Source of the DNA: Hymenobacter aquaticus
Lineage (GTDB): Bacteria; Bacteroidota; Bacteroidia; Cytophagales; Hymenobacteraceae
DNA: 64,000 bases
Direction: 5' to 3'
Assembly: GCF_004765605.1 (NCBI RefSeq)
Contig: NZ_SRLC01000001.1
Location: forward strand, 1,426,001-1,490,000
The position numbers and the translations under genes are program-made. Shown piece after piece: positions 17,401 through 26,900 of this stretch (its first letter is position 1; every line of letters begins with the position of its first letter). Under the pieces are notes generated by a model that was not told where the DNA came from, made no database searches, and saw only the letters and a program-made list of their open reading frames with translations.

Positions 17401-18860
17401 TTCAGCGAGTCCACCATCTGGTTCAGGTTCTGCTTGAGTTGCAGCAGCTCGCCCTTCACGTCAACGGTGATTTTCTGCGACAAGTCGCCTCTTGCTACGG
17501 CGGTAGCTACGTTGGCAATGTCCCGCACCTGAAGGGTCAGGTTCGAGGCCATGTAGTTTACGTTGTCGGTCAGCTCTTTCCACACCCCGGCCACGCTGGG
17601 TACCGAGGCCTGGCCGCCGAGGCGACCTTCGGTGCCTACTTCCTGGGCCACGCGGGTTACTTCGCCGGCAAACAGGTTCAGCGAGTCCACCATCTGGTTC
17701 AGGTTCTGCTTGAGTTGCAGCAGCTCGCCCTTCACGTCAACGGTGATTTTCTGGCTTAGGTCGCCGCGGGCTACGGCGGTGGCTACGTTGGCAATGTCCC
17801 GTACCTGAGACGTCAGGTTCGAGGCCATGTAGTTTACGTTGTCGGTCAGCTCTTTCCACACCCCGGCCACGTTGGGCACCGAAGCCTGGCCGCCGAGCTT
17901 GCCCTCGGTGCCTACTTCCTGGGCCACGCGGGTTACCTCGCCGGCAAACAGGTTCAGCGAGTCCACCATCTGGTTCAGGTTCTGCTTGAGTTGCAGCAGC
18001 TCGCCCTTTACGTCAACGGTTACTTTCTGCGACAAGTCGCCTTTAGCTACGGCGGTGGCCACGTTGGCAATGTCCCGTACCTGCGAGGTCAGGTTCAGGG
18101 CCATGGTGTTTACGTTGTCGGTCAGCTGCTTCCACACGCCGCCGACGTTGGGCACCGAGGCCTGGCCGCCGAGCTTGCCCTCGGTGCCTACTTCCTGGGC
18201 CACGCGGGTTACTTCGCCGGCGAACAGGTTCAGGTTGTCAATGGTCTTGTTGATGGTTTCGGCCATCACCTTGAAGTCGCCCGACACCGGAATCTGGAAG
18301 GTTTCGTCCAGATTGCCCTTGCTGATGTTCTTCAGTACTTTGCCTACCTCCAATACCGGCACGGCGATGCTGTCCACCAGGCCGTTGATATTGTTGATCA
18401 TGTCGCGCCAGAAGCCCGAGGCGTTTTCGGCCGAGGCGCGGGCTTTCAGGTTGCCCTCTACCCCGGCAACCTTGGAAATGCGCGACACTTCGCCCCCTAC
18501 CCCGCCGATCATCTCTACCATCGAGTTGTAGGCTTCGGCAATTTCGGCGAAGATGTCGTCGTTCTGCTTGGTCAGGCGCACCGACACGTCGCCTTTCTTA
18601 AAGGCGTCGAGGGCGTAGAGCACCCGGTTGAGCTGGTCGTTGACGTAGTCGGCTTCCTGGCTGTCCTCCGAGCCCCGGCCACTGCCGCGTTTGCGGGTAA
18701 TGTCGGAGCTGGTACGCGCGCCGGCCGGCCGCAGCAGCGTGCTCCGGTCGTAGGCAGCGGAAGGATTGGGGGCAGAAGTGAGAGGCGAAGACGGGGAATC
18801 CTGCTCGGGAGCATTGTTTTCCGGCGTAGTCGTATTCTTGGTAGTCTTACCTGGAGCCAT
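14457..18860 (-). CDS. Giant cytosolic poly-HAMP methyl-accepting chemoreceptor with basic C-terminal tail
   Basis: A 1467-residue protein with no signal peptide or transmembrane segment. After a Ser/Pro-rich start come two divergent HAMP-like units, then eight nearly identical 92-residue repeats (about residues 208-945; [13 protein letters not shown]..., [32 protein letters not shown]) and a divergent HAMP unit. A signalling hairpin follows with the conserved tip ([22 protein letters not shown]) near residues 1168-1207. The last ~107 residues are rich in Ala, Lys, Arg and Pro, like histone-H1-type tails. The 92-residue unit resembles the HAMP repeats of fungal group III (Nik1/Os1) osmosensing kinases. 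It heads the che operon and presumably feeds CheA through CheW; the ligand is unknown. Confidence 0.93.
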   Translation of the reverse strand: MAPGKTTKNTTTPENNAPEQDSPSSPLTSAPNPSAAYDRSTLLRPAGARTSSDITRKRGSGRGSEDSQEADYVNDQLNRVLYALDAFKKGDVSVRLTKQNDDIFAEIAEAYNSMVEMIGGVGGEVSRISKVAGVEGNLKARASAENASGFWRDMINNINGLVDSIAVPVLEVGKVLKNISKGNLDETFQIPVSGDFKVMAETINKTIDNLNLFAGEVTRVAQEVGTEGKLGGQASVPNVGGVWKQLTDNVNTMALNLTSQVRDIANVATAVAKGDLSQKVTVDVKGELLQLKQNLNQMVDSLNLFAGEVTRVAQEVGTEGKLGGQASVPNVAGVWKELTDNVNYMASNLTSQVRDIANVATAVARGDLSQKITVDVKGELLQLKQNLNQMVDSLNLFAGEVTRVAQEVGTEGRLGGQASVPSVAGVWKELTDNVNYMASNLTLQVRDIANVATAVARGDLSQKITVDVKGELLQLKQNLNQMVDSLNLFAGEVTRVAQEVGTEGKLGGQASVPNVAGVWKELTDNVNYMASNLTSQVRDIANVATAVARGDLSQKMTVNVKGEILELKNILNQMVDSLNIFGDEVTRVAREVGTEGKLGGQANVPRVGGTWKELTDNVNTMAANLTSQVRDIANVATAVAKGDLTQKMTVDVKGEILDLKNILNQMVDSLNIFAGEVTRVAREVGTEGILGGQANVPSVSGTWKDLTDNVNTMASNLTSQVRDIANVATAVARGDLSQKVTVNVRGELLQLKENLNQMVDSLNTFGDEVTRVAREVGTEGRLGGQAVVPNVRGTWKDLTDNVNTMAASLTSQVRDIANVTTAVARGDLSQKVSVDVKGELLDLKDNINRMVDSLNIFAGEVTRVAQEVGTEGRLGGQANVPNVSGIWKDLTDNVNTMAANLTTQVRGIVKVVTGVSQGDLTQKLRLEAKGEVAELADTINRMVDDLNRLALEVSRVAKVAGVEGKLTERATVGGVSGSWKEIVDTLNDLIESIASPVLEVSRVVRAISEGDLTQKVEIQTAGDILAMSNALNIAVENLNELLGEINDSSQIVGESSEEMAAKGQEMSRVTVDVALAMQQMAEGAQNQALKTDQAFKLIEEIMQATKETAGKADIVNKSAILGEQTSQLGLKTVAEVVKNMEEISNAAAQTSKTIEVLSTRSQEISKSLGVITDIASQTNLLALNAAIEAARAGEAGRGFAVVAEEIRKLAEGSRKSASEIATLVEDVKKDTTSAATAISTMEGRVLKGKNATFEASSAFKNIATSSGETLRTSRDILTATEVQKTSIGDVVKYVEEVVAIAEQTASGTQQVASTAKQLSSSMQELTTSSQNLTDIADDLQVGLSAFQLMEDLMPEPEPEPQRGLRRMSAPRAAAPLPAAPAATRERTPRRTAAVAAPEPRRGAASAPARKAARKAAVEAPAPAAPKAESKAAPAANNRRLRNSKPAAQPENENGKAAAKPTAKAKTK
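16025..18235 (-). repeat. Eight tandem 276-bp direct repeats inside the receptor gene
   Basis: The DNA coding for the eight 92-residue HAMP units repeats with a 276-bp period. Long stretches are almost identical between copies, such as the blocks around 17300-17500, 17580-17760 and 17850-18050. Units 2-4 (from the protein N-terminus) are the most alike, which implies recent duplication or gene conversion. Confidence 0.9.
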
Positions 18861-19205
18861 ACAAGGGGTAGGGTTGCGAAGCCTGGAGTAGAGAGGCGAA
18901 GCTGTAAACCGGAAACCACCCGAAAGCAGTTCCTAGACTTACAAAGGTAGCAAATACGGCTTTCCGAACCACATTCGACGCGGTTTGTTCAAATCATTCC
19001 CCAAACTCCCACCTAGTGAACTACTTGCCGGGGTTGGGGCGTTGCAAAACCTGCGCCCCAACCGGGTCGGGTCGGCATAATTGCGGCCGGGTGCGGTGGC
19101 GCACCGGATTATTCCAGCATCTTTGCGGCAAAATTCAACTTTTCCTTTCCCTCGGCCGTTTCCTAGTCCGAGTCCTGTTCAATCCCGCCCTCTCCTACGC
19201 CTTAT
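18861..19205. other. Divergent intergenic region between the che operon and topA
   Basis: These 345 bp hold the promoters of two diverging units. On the minus strand TACCTTTG (18949-18942) is a good -7 box 82 bp before the receptor start; the best -33 match upstream is weak. On the plus strand CATCTTTG at 19118-19125 is a one-base-off -7 box before topA. I see no other gene or RNA. Confidence 0.5.
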
Positions 19206-21677
19206 ATGGTCAAAAATCTAGTCATCGTAGAGTCTCCTGCCAAAGCCAAAACCATCGAAGGCTACTTGGGCAAGGACTTTATCGTTAAATCCAGTTTCGG
19301 CCACGTCCGCGACCTGCCCAAGGATAATAATGCCATTGACATTCATAATGGCTTCAAGCCCACGTACGTCGTCTCGCCGGACAAGCGGGAAATCATTTCC
19401 CAGCTGAAAAAGCTGGCGAAGGAAGCCGAAACGGTGTGGCTGGCGAGTGACGATGACCGCGAAGGAGAAGCCATCAGCTGGCACCTGTCGGAAACCCTGA
19501 ACCTGAACGAAGCCAAAACGCGGCGGATCGTGTTCCGGGAGATTACCAAGAATGCCATCCTCAACGCCATCGACAATCCCCGGGAAATTGACCTGAACCT
19601 GGTGAATGCCCAGCAGGCCCGGCGCGTGCTCGACCGGCTGGTGGGCTTCGAGCTGAGCCCGGTGCTGTGGAAAAAGGTAAAAACCGGCTTGTCGGCGGGC
19701 CGGGTGCAGTCGGTGGCGGTGCGCTTCGTAGTGGAGCGGGAGCGGGAAATCAACCAGCATAAATCGTCGTCGGCGTACCGCGTGACGGCTCGCTTCGACG
19801 CAGGCCGCGGCACCGTGCTGGAAGCCGAGCTGCCCACGCGCTTCAAGACCCAGGCCGAGGCCCAGGAATTTCTGGCGCGCTGCATCGGGGCTACCTACCA
19901 GATTGAGAATCTGGAGAAGAAACCCGGCAAGCGCAGCCCCGCGCCGCCCTTCACCACCTCGACCTTGCAGCAGGAAGCCTCGCGCAAGCTGGGGTTCTCG
20001 GTGGCCCAGACGATGAGCGTGGCCCAGAAGCTGTACGAAGCCGGTAAGATCAGCTACATGCGGACCGACTCGGTGAACCTCTCGCAGGACGCGCTGGCGG
20101 CGGCGAAGGCCGAAATCAGCTCCGCCTACGGCCCCGAATACGCCCACACCCGCCACTTCAAAACCAAGTCGGCCTCGGCCCAGGAAGCCCACGAAGCCAT
20201 CCGGCCCACCGACTTTGCCCTGGTGAAAGCCGGCTCCGACTCAGCCGAGCAGCGCCTCTACGACCTGATCCGGAAGCGGGCCATGGCCTCGCAGATGGCC
20301 GACGCCACGATTGAGCGCACGGTGGCTACCATCGGCATCAGCACCCAGCCCGGCACGCCGCTCACGGCCACGGGCGAAGTCATTACGTTTGAGGGCTTTC
20401 TGAAGGCCTACAGCGAGTCGAAAGACGAGGAAACCCTGGACGAAGAAGTATCTACGGAGTCGTCGTTTTCGCGCGGCTTGCCGCCCTTGAGCGTCGGTCA
20501 GGAGCTGCCCTTGCAGCTGCTGCGGGCCACCGAGCGGTTTTCCTCGCCCCCGGCCCGCTACACGGAAGCTTCCCTGGTGAAAAAGCTAGAGGAAATGGGC
20601 ATCGGCCGGCCTTCCACCTACGCGCCGACCATCAGCACCATTCAGAAGCGGGGCTACGTGGAGAAAGACACCCGGGAAGGCAAGGAGCGCAAGTTCCACG
20701 TGCTGACCTTGGAAGGCGACGAGGTGAAGACGGAGGCCAAAACCGAAACCTTCGGGGCCGACAAAGCCAAGCTCTTCCCGACCGATACGGCGATGGTCGT
20801 CAATGACTTCCTGGTCGAGCACTTCCCCATCATCATCGACTACCAGTTCACGGCGAAAGTCGAAGGTGAGTTCGACCTGATTGCCAACGGGCAGGAACAG
20901 TGGGGCAAGATGCTGGCCGACTTCTACGGCACCTTCCACGAAACCATCGAGCGGGGCCAGGACATTGAGCGCAGCACGCTGGGCTCGACCCGCGAAATCG
21001 GCATTCACCCCGAAACCGGGCAGAAGCTCACCGCCCGCCTGGGCCGCTACGGCCCCTACGTGCAGATCGAGCCCAAAGAAGGCGCGCCGGAAGGCGAAAA
21101 AGCGGTGTACGCCAGCCTGCGCAAAGGCCAGTTTATTGAGAACATCACGCTGGAAGAGGCGCTGGATTTGTTTAAGCTGCCGCGCATCGTGGGGCAGTTT
21201 GAGGACAAGGACATGACGGCCGCGCTGGGTCGTTTCGGGCCTTACATCCGCCACGACAGCAAGTTCTACTCCCTGACCAAGGAGCAGGACCCGCACACCA
21301 TCACGGCGCAGGAGGCCGTCGACCTGATTGAGGCCAAGCGCAAAACCGATGCCGAGCGCCTGATTAAGGACTTCCCCGGCCGCGAGGACGTGCAGGTACT
21401 CAACGGCCGCTTCGGCCCCTACATCGTGGTGGGCAAGAAAAACGTGAAGATTCCGAAGGGCGAAGAGCCGGCCGAGCTGACCCTGGAGCGCTGCCTGGAG
21501 TTGGCCGACGCCACGCCCGACAAGCCCGCCAAAGGGGGGCGTTTCGCCAAGAAAGCCGCGCCCGCCGCGGAAGACACGGCCGATAAGCCCGCCAAGAAAA
21601 AGCCGGCGGCCAAGAAAGCCACGGGCACAGCCGCCAAAAAACCGGCGGCGAAGAAGCCCGCCGCCAAGGCGAAGTAA
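19206..21677 (+). CDS. topA: DNA topoisomerase I (type IA)
   Basis: An 823-residue enzyme relaxing negative supercoils. The Toprim domain has VIVESPAKAKTI (Glu near residue 9) and ASDDDREGEA. The catalytic tyrosine is Tyr284 in SYMRTDSVNL, and GIGRPSTYAPTI is present. After the core come three copies of the topoisomerase C-terminal repeat (LGRYGPYVQI, LGRFGPYIRH, NGRFGPYIVV) instead of zinc fingers. The final ~60 residues are Lys/Ala/Pro-rich (KPAAKKPAAKAK-type). ATG 19206 gives the standard MVKNLVIVESPAKAK start. A terminator follows directly. Confidence 0.97.
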   Translation: MVKNLVIVESPAKAKTIEGYLGKDFIVKSSFGHVRDLPKDNNAIDIHNGFKPTYVVSPDKREIISQLKKLAKEAETVWLASDDDREGEAISWHLSETLNLNEAKTRRIVFREITKNAILNAIDNPREIDLNLVNAQQARRVLDRLVGFELSPVLWKKVKTGLSAGRVQSVAVRFVVEREREINQHKSSSAYRVTARFDAGRGTVLEAELPTRFKTQAEAQEFLARCIGATYQIENLEKKPGKRSPAPPFTTSTLQQEASRKLGFSVAQTMSVAQKLYEAGKISYMRTDSVNLSQDALAAAKAEISSAYGPEYAHTRHFKTKSASAQEAHEAIRPTDFALVKAGSDSAEQRLYDLIRKRAMASQMADATIERTVATIGISTQPGTPLTATGEVITFEGFLKAYSESKDEETLDEEVSTESSFSRGLPPLSVGQELPLQLLRATERFSSPPARYTEASLVKKLEEMGIGRPSTYAPTISTIQKRGYVEKDTREGKERKFHVLTLEGDEVKTEAKTETFGADKAKLFPTDTAMVVNDFLVEHFPIIIDYQFTAKVEGEFDLIANGQEQWGKMLADFYGTFHETIERGQDIERSTLGSTREIGIHPETGQKLTARLGRYGPYVQIEPKEGAPEGEKAVYASLRKGQFIENITLEEALDLFKLPRIVGQFEDKDMTAALGRFGPYIRHDSKFYSLTKEQDPHTITAQEAVDLIEAKRKTDAERLIKDFPGREDVQVLNGRFGPYIVVGKKNVKIPKGEEPAELTLERCLELADATPDKPAKGGRFAKKAAPAAEDTADKPAKKKPAAKKATGTAAKKPAAKKPAAKAK

Positions 21678-21695
21678 GCAGCTCCTTAAGGTACG

Positions 21696-21734
21696 AAAAA
21701 GCCCCTCCGCAGATCTGCGGAGGGGCTTTTTTTG
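21696..21734 (+). terminator. Intrinsic terminator after topA
   Basis: A perfect AAGCCCCTCCGCAGA / TCTGCGGAGGGGCTT hairpin with A-tract before and T7 after. Confidence 0.92.
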
Positions 21735-21797
21735 GGTCCGTAAAATTCCGGGACGGTTGCGGCGTTGTGGAGTGGCACCTTCTACCTTCTTTCGTCC

Positions 21798-22637
21798 GTG
21801 ACAAAAACCGTAATCTGCCTGCTGCTGTGGCTGCCTGGGGTGGCTTTCGCCCAGCGCCCGGCGGCCCACCCCTACTCCTGGCTGGCCGCGGACCACTATG
21901 ATGCCCGCCAAACCCTGGCCAGTCGTTTTGTGCCGCCCGCCGGCGCGGCGCGGGTACCGGTGGCGGCCGGCTCGTTCGGGTTCTGGCTACGGTATCTGCC
22001 ACTGCGGCCGGCCGGAGCGGCCGTGCACCTCTACAACGGCCAGCTCAAGAAACCCCAAACCGTGCACGCGGCCGTGGTGCGCATCGACGTGGGCCGCCGC
22101 GACCTACAGCAGTGTGCCGACGCCGTCATCCGGCTGCGGGCGGAATATCTGTTTGGCCAAAACCCCGACAAGGTGCACTTTCATTTGACCAGCGGGCACG
22201 ACATCTGGTTTTCCGACTGGTACGCGGGCAAGGGCTTCCGGGTGCAGGGCGAGGACGTGGTAGCGGCTCCCAAAGCCGTGGAGCAGCCCACGTACGCGGT
22301 GTTCCGGCGCTACCTCGACCAGATTTTCACGTATGCCGGCACCCGGTCGGTGGCCCGCGAGATGCAGCCCGTGGCTATGGCCATGCTGCAGCCCGGCGAC
22401 GTATTCGTGCAGGGCGGCGCGCCGGGCCACGCGGTGCTGGTACTCGACGTGAGCGTGAACCCCCGGACGGGCCGGCGGTATTTTTTGCTGGCCCAGAGTT
22501 ACATGCCCGCTCAGGAAATCCACGTTTTGCGTAATCTGCAGGATGCAAAGCTGAGTCCGTGGTACGCTCTGGAGGAGCGGGCCCCGCTGGAAACACCGGA
22601 ATGGGACTTCACCACGGACCAGCTGCGCCGCTTTTAG
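21798..22637 (+). CDS. DUF4846 domain-containing secreted protein
   Basis: A 279-residue protein read from GTG 21798, which gives a clean signal peptide (TVICLLLWLPGVAFA, cleavage before QRP). The mature part follows the DUF4846 pattern: GSFGFWLRYLPLRP, VHLYNGQLKK, CADAVIRLRAEYL, FIFTYAGT-like and GDVFVQGGAPGHAVLVLDV, then LLAQSYMPAQEIHVL. The GHAVLVLDV block resembles the His-containing strand of NlpC/P60-like folds, but I would not assign an enzyme activity. The following sir2 gene starts 16 bp downstream on the same strand. Confidence 0.85.
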   Translation: MTKTVICLLLWLPGVAFAQRPAAHPYSWLAADHYDARQTLASRFVPPAGAARVPVAAGSFGFWLRYLPLRPAGAAVHLYNGQLKKPQTVHAAVVRIDVGRRDLQQCADAVIRLRAEYLFGQNPDKVHFHLTSGHDIWFSDWYAGKGFRVQGEDVVAAPKAVEQPTYAVFRRYLDQIFTYAGTRSVAREMQPVAMAMLQPGDVFVQGGAPGHAVLVLDVSVNPRTGRRYFLLAQSYMPAQEIHVLRNLQDAKLSPWYALEERAPLETPEWDFTTDQLRRF

Positions 22638-22653
22638 CCAGTAGAAATCAGCT

Positions 22654-23352
22654 ATGAAAAAGAAGATTGTAGCCCTCACCGGAGCCGGCATCAGCGCCGA
22701 AAGTGGCTTGGCCACCTTCCGGGGCTCGGATGGGCTCTGGGAAGGTCACCGGGTGGAAGACGTAGCCTCGCCCGAAGGCTGGGCCCGCAACCCGCAGCTG
22801 GTGCTGGAGTTTTATAACCAGCGCCGCCAGGCTGCCCGCGCGGCCCAGCCCAACGCCGGCCACCGGGCGCTGGTAGCCCTGGAACAAGCCTACGAGGTGG
22901 TTATCATCACCCAGAACGTGGACGACTTGCACGAGCGGGCGGGCTCCAGCCACGTTATCCATCTGCACGGCAAGCTGTTCGAGTCGCGCAGCACCCGCTT
23001 TGAACACTTGGTGTACCCCATGACGGGGGACCGGATTGCGCTGGGCGACCAGTGCGAAAAAGGCCATCAGCTGCGGCCCAACATCGTCTGGTTCGGCGAG
23101 GCCGTGCCCCTGATGGAGCGGGCTATGGAGGAAACCGCTACGGCCGACATCTTCCTCGTGGTGGGCACGTCGCTGCAGGTGTACCCGGCCGCCAACCTGG
23201 TGCACTACACGCCCACGGGCTGCCCCACCTATATCATCGACCCTAATCAGCCGCCCATGTCGGCCCGGCCGGGTCTGCACTTTGTGCGCGAGCCGGCCAC
23301 GGTGGGCGTGCCGCGCATCGCCGCCGAATTACTGGCTCAGACGTCCAACTAA
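22654..23352 (+). CDS. Sir2-family NAD-dependent protein deacylase (CobB/SIRT5-like)
   Basis: A 232-residue sirtuin. The NAD site is LTGAGISAESGLATFRG, QNVDDLHERAG is the family motif and the catalytic His is in HLHGKL. FYNQRRQ contains the Tyr-x-x-Arg pair that marks class III sirtuins acting on succinyl or malonyl lysine. Of the zinc-binding cysteines usually arranged as two C-x2-C pairs, only one Cys remains in this segment (DQCEKGHQLRPNIVWFGE), so structural zinc is probably absent. It lies 16 bp after DUF4846 and 6 bp before the next gene, so co-transcription is likely. Confidence 0.93.
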   Translation: MKKKIVALTGAGISAESGLATFRGSDGLWEGHRVEDVASPEGWARNPQLVLEFYNQRRQAARAAQPNAGHRALVALEQAYEVVIITQNVDDLHERAGSSHVIHLHGKLFESRSTRFEHLVYPMTGDRIALGDQCEKGHQLRPNIVWFGEAVPLMERAMEETATADIFLVVGTSLQVYPAANLVHYTPTGCPTYIIDPNQPPMSARPGLHFVREPATVGVPRIAAELLAQTSN

Positions 23353-23358
23353 CTCTGT

Positions 23359-23910
23359 ATGGCTTCTGCTTTCGGACACGCGCTGCTGGGCGCCACGCTG
23401 GGCTATCTGCTGCTGCCGGCCCGCCCCAACCGGCCCTGGTGGCTGCTGGCCGCTGCCTGCGCCGTTTTGCCCGATGCCGACGTGGTCGGCTTCAAGCTTG
23501 GGGTAGCGTATGATAGTTTGTGGGGCCACCGGGGCCTGACGCACTCGGTTCTGGCGGCGCTGGTGCTGGCCTCGGGGCTAGTGCTGCTGGTGCGGCTATT
23601 TCGCCCCGGCAGTGCCCCGCCCCGGCTCCGCCTGTGGCTCCTGCTGTTTCTGGCCACGGCGTCGCACGGCGTGCTCGACGCCATGACCACGGGCGGGCTG
23701 GGCGTGGCGTTTCTGAGCCCGTGGGAGCCGCACCGCTACTTCTTCGGGTTTCGCCCCATTCAGGTGTCGCCCATCGGGGTGAAGCGGTTCGCCGGCGCGG
23801 CGGCCTTGCGGGTGCTGCGCAGCGAGGCCGTGTGGGTGGGCATTCCATGCCTGGTGCTGCTGCTGGGAAAGCGCGTTTTCGGCTCGCCGCAAGCCAATAC
23901 GGCAGGTTGA
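23359..23910 (+). CDS. YdjM/DUF457-type membrane-bound metal-dependent hydrolase family protein
   Basis: A 183-residue membrane protein with about four hydrophobic segments. Metal-ligand-like residues appear in the family order: FGHALLGA near the N-terminus, LPDADVVG, GHRGLTHSVL and ASHGVLDAMTTGG. These His/Asp clusters define the 'LexA-binding, inner-membrane-associated hydrolase' family, whose substrate is unknown. The start is 6 bp after the sir2 stop codon. Confidence 0.87.
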   Translation: MASAFGHALLGATLGYLLLPARPNRPWWLLAAACAVLPDADVVGFKLGVAYDSLWGHRGLTHSVLAALVLASGLVLLVRLFRPGSAPPRLRLWLLLFLATASHGVLDAMTTGGLGVAFLSPWEPHRYFFGFRPIQVSPIGVKRFAGAAALRVLRSEAVWVGIPCLVLLLGKRVFGSPQANTAG

Positions 23911-23974
23911 CGCACCCTGATGAGGTTTCTTCCGTACAGGAGAGAATACCTCTATCCTACGATTCGCTTCCCTC

Positions 23975-26900
23975 ATGCGAAAATCCTACCGTCTGCTCCT
24001 GGCAGCGCTGCTTACCACACTATCGGCTCCTGTTTTTGCCCAGAATCAGCCCGCTGCCCACTCTGTTTTCCTGCTTGGCAATACCGCCGGCGACGCCGTG
24101 TCGGAAGGCCATTTGCGGGCGTTGCGGCAGCAGCTGGAGCAGCAGCGAGGCCCTTTTACGGTGGTTCACCTCGGTGACATTGCCGGCAACAAAGGCCTGA
24201 AAAAAGAGCCCGATGCCCAAACCACGGCCCGCCTCGACCAGCTGATTGCCTTGGTGCAGGGCCTGCCCAACGGCCGCATCTACTTCGTGCCCGGCGACAA
24301 AGACTGGGACAACTCCGGCCCCGACGGCCTGAAGAAGGTGAAGCGGCTGGAAGAGTATATCGAGCAGAAGCTGCCGGGCCAGAATGCCTTTCTGCCCACC
24401 GGCGGCTGCCCCGGCCCCGAAATCATCGACGTAGCGCCCAACGTGCGCCTGGTGGCCATCAACTCGCCCTGGTGGACCCACCCCTACGACCGGCCCGAAG
24501 CGCCCGACACCGAGTGCAAGACGATGACCAAGGAAGAGTTTCGGGAGCAGCTCCAGGACGTGCTCGACGAAACCAAGGGCAAAAACGTGCTGGTCGTGGG
24601 CCACCACCCGGTGATGAGCAACGGCGTGTACGGGGGCCGGATTCCGCTGGGTCGCCACCTGTTCCCGTTCGGTAATGGCGTGCCGCTGCCCGTGTTTGGC
24701 TCGGTGTACGCCGCTTACCGGCAGAACGTGGGCACCCCGCGCGACCTGGCCAACCCGGCTTACAGCGACCTGCGCAAAAACATGCTCAGCACCCTGAAGG
24801 AAAACCCCGGCGTGGTGTACGCCGCCGCCCACGACTACAGCCTGCAGCTCACCCGCTTCGAAGACAATTACCATATCGTGTCGGGCAGCTTCGCGGAGGA
24901 GGAGCACGTAGGTTCCAATTCCCGGGCCCTGTACAACAAGGCGGAGGAAGGCTTTTCCAAGCTCGACTACTACGCCGACGGTACGGTAAAATCCTTTTTC
25001 TACACGTTTGCCAAGGATGGCAACCCGGCCCAGGAAAGTTACAACGCGACGCTGTTTCAGTCGGCCTGCACCGAGCCGCGCCTGCCGAACGTGCCCGTCA
25101 ATGCCTTTATTCCGGAGTGCCCCTCGGCCCCGAAAGGCGTGGCCGATGCCAAGCCCGACGCGCCGTTTCAGCCCACCGTTACCATAGCCCCGGGCCCCCA
25201 GTACAAAGCCGGACCCGGCAAACGGTTTTTCCTAGGCCCGCTCTACCGCACGTCCTGGACCCAGCCGGTGGAAGTAAAAACCCTGGATCTGGCCGCGGAA
25301 AAAGGCGGGCTGCGCATTTTCGGCAAAGGCGGCGGCCGCCAGACGACGTCCGTCAAGCTCATTGCCGCCGACTCCTCGGAGTACGTCTTCCGCTCCGTGG
25401 ATAAGGACGTGACCCGCATTCTGCCGCCCGAGCTGCGCAACTCCATTGCCGCCGACGTGCTGCGCGACATTACGCCCACGGCCCACCCCTACTCGGCCCT
25501 GGTTACCGGCTCGTTGCTCGACCAGACCGACATTCTGCACGCCCGGCCCCGGCTGTTTATTCTGCCCGACAACAGCCAGCTCGGGCCCTACCGCCAGGAT
25601 TACGCGGGGCTGCTGGGCACGCTCGAAGACCGGCCCGTGGACCCCAAGCCCAACCTGCCCGGCTTCGGCGGAGCCGATGAGGTGCGCCGCTCGTTCAGCT
25701 TTTTCCGCCAGCTCTACAAAGACCACGACAACCAGGTTGACGCCGTGGCGCTGGGCAAGGCCCGGGCCTTCGACATGCTGGTGGCCGACTTCGGCAAGCA
25801 CGAAGACAACTGGAAGTGGGCCGGCTATAAGCAGGGCAAAAAAACCATCTTCCGCCCCATTCCGCGCGACCGGGACCAGAGCTTCACCCTCTGGAACGGC
25901 CTGCTGACTTACATTGCCAACCGCGAATGGGCCGTGCCCAGCATCGAGGATTTCCAGAGCGAGTTTCACGACATGGAAAGCCTGAACTGGCCCGCCCGTC
26001 ACCTCGACCGGTTTTTGCTCCAGTCCCTTACCCGGGACCAGTGGCAGCAGATTGCCAAGTACATGCAGGAGAAAATCACGCCCGCGGCCATCGACCAGGC
26101 CACCGGCACCCTGCCCAAGGAAATCCAGCCAATTTCGGGCAACGATTTGAACCGCAAGCTCAAGGCCCGCATTCAGGAGCTACCCAAGGCCCTGGATGAG
26201 TATTACCTGATGCTGGCCAAGCGCGTCGACGTGGTCGGCTCCAACAAGGCCGAGGTGTTCCAGGTAACGCGCCTCGACGACGGTAAGGTGCGGGTGCAGA
26301 TGTTCGACAAAGCCAAGGACTCGGACGAAAGCAACGGCGATGCCCTGTTCGACCGGACCTTCGACCCCAAGGAAACCGACGAAGTGGCCGTCTACGGCCT
26401 CGATGGCAAGGACGTTTTCACCGTGACCGGCAAGGCCCGCAAGAGCGTGCTGGTGCGCATCATCGGCGGCGACGGCAAAGACCGGATTGCGGACGAGTCG
26501 AGCGTGGGCGGCTTGCGCACCAAAACCAAGGTGTACGATTTGACCGACACCGAGCTCAAGCTGAGCAAGGAAACCGACAACCACACCTCCGATAAGCTGG
26601 CCGTGAACCGCTACGACCGGGAAGCCTTCGAATACGACGGCTACAACCCGCGCGCCACGCTGATTTACAACCAGAGTGACGGGTTCGGGGCCGGGGCCGG
26701 GTTCGACATCGTGCGCCAGGGCTTCCGCAAGCCCGACTACAAGAACCTCTACGGCTTCGACGTGCAGGGCTCCACCAACGGCAACTTCCAGGTGGCCCTG
26801 AACATGCGTCACCGCCACGCCATCAAGTCCTGGGACATCGGGGCGCGGGCCGAATACGGCAGCTACTTCCAGTTCTACAACTTCTTCGGCCTGGGCAACG

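Noticed and set aside
14385-17759. 1124-codon open frame on the plus strand opposite the receptor gene
   Set aside because: It mirrors the repetitive HAMP-coding sequence on the other strand; its length comes from GC-rich repeats.
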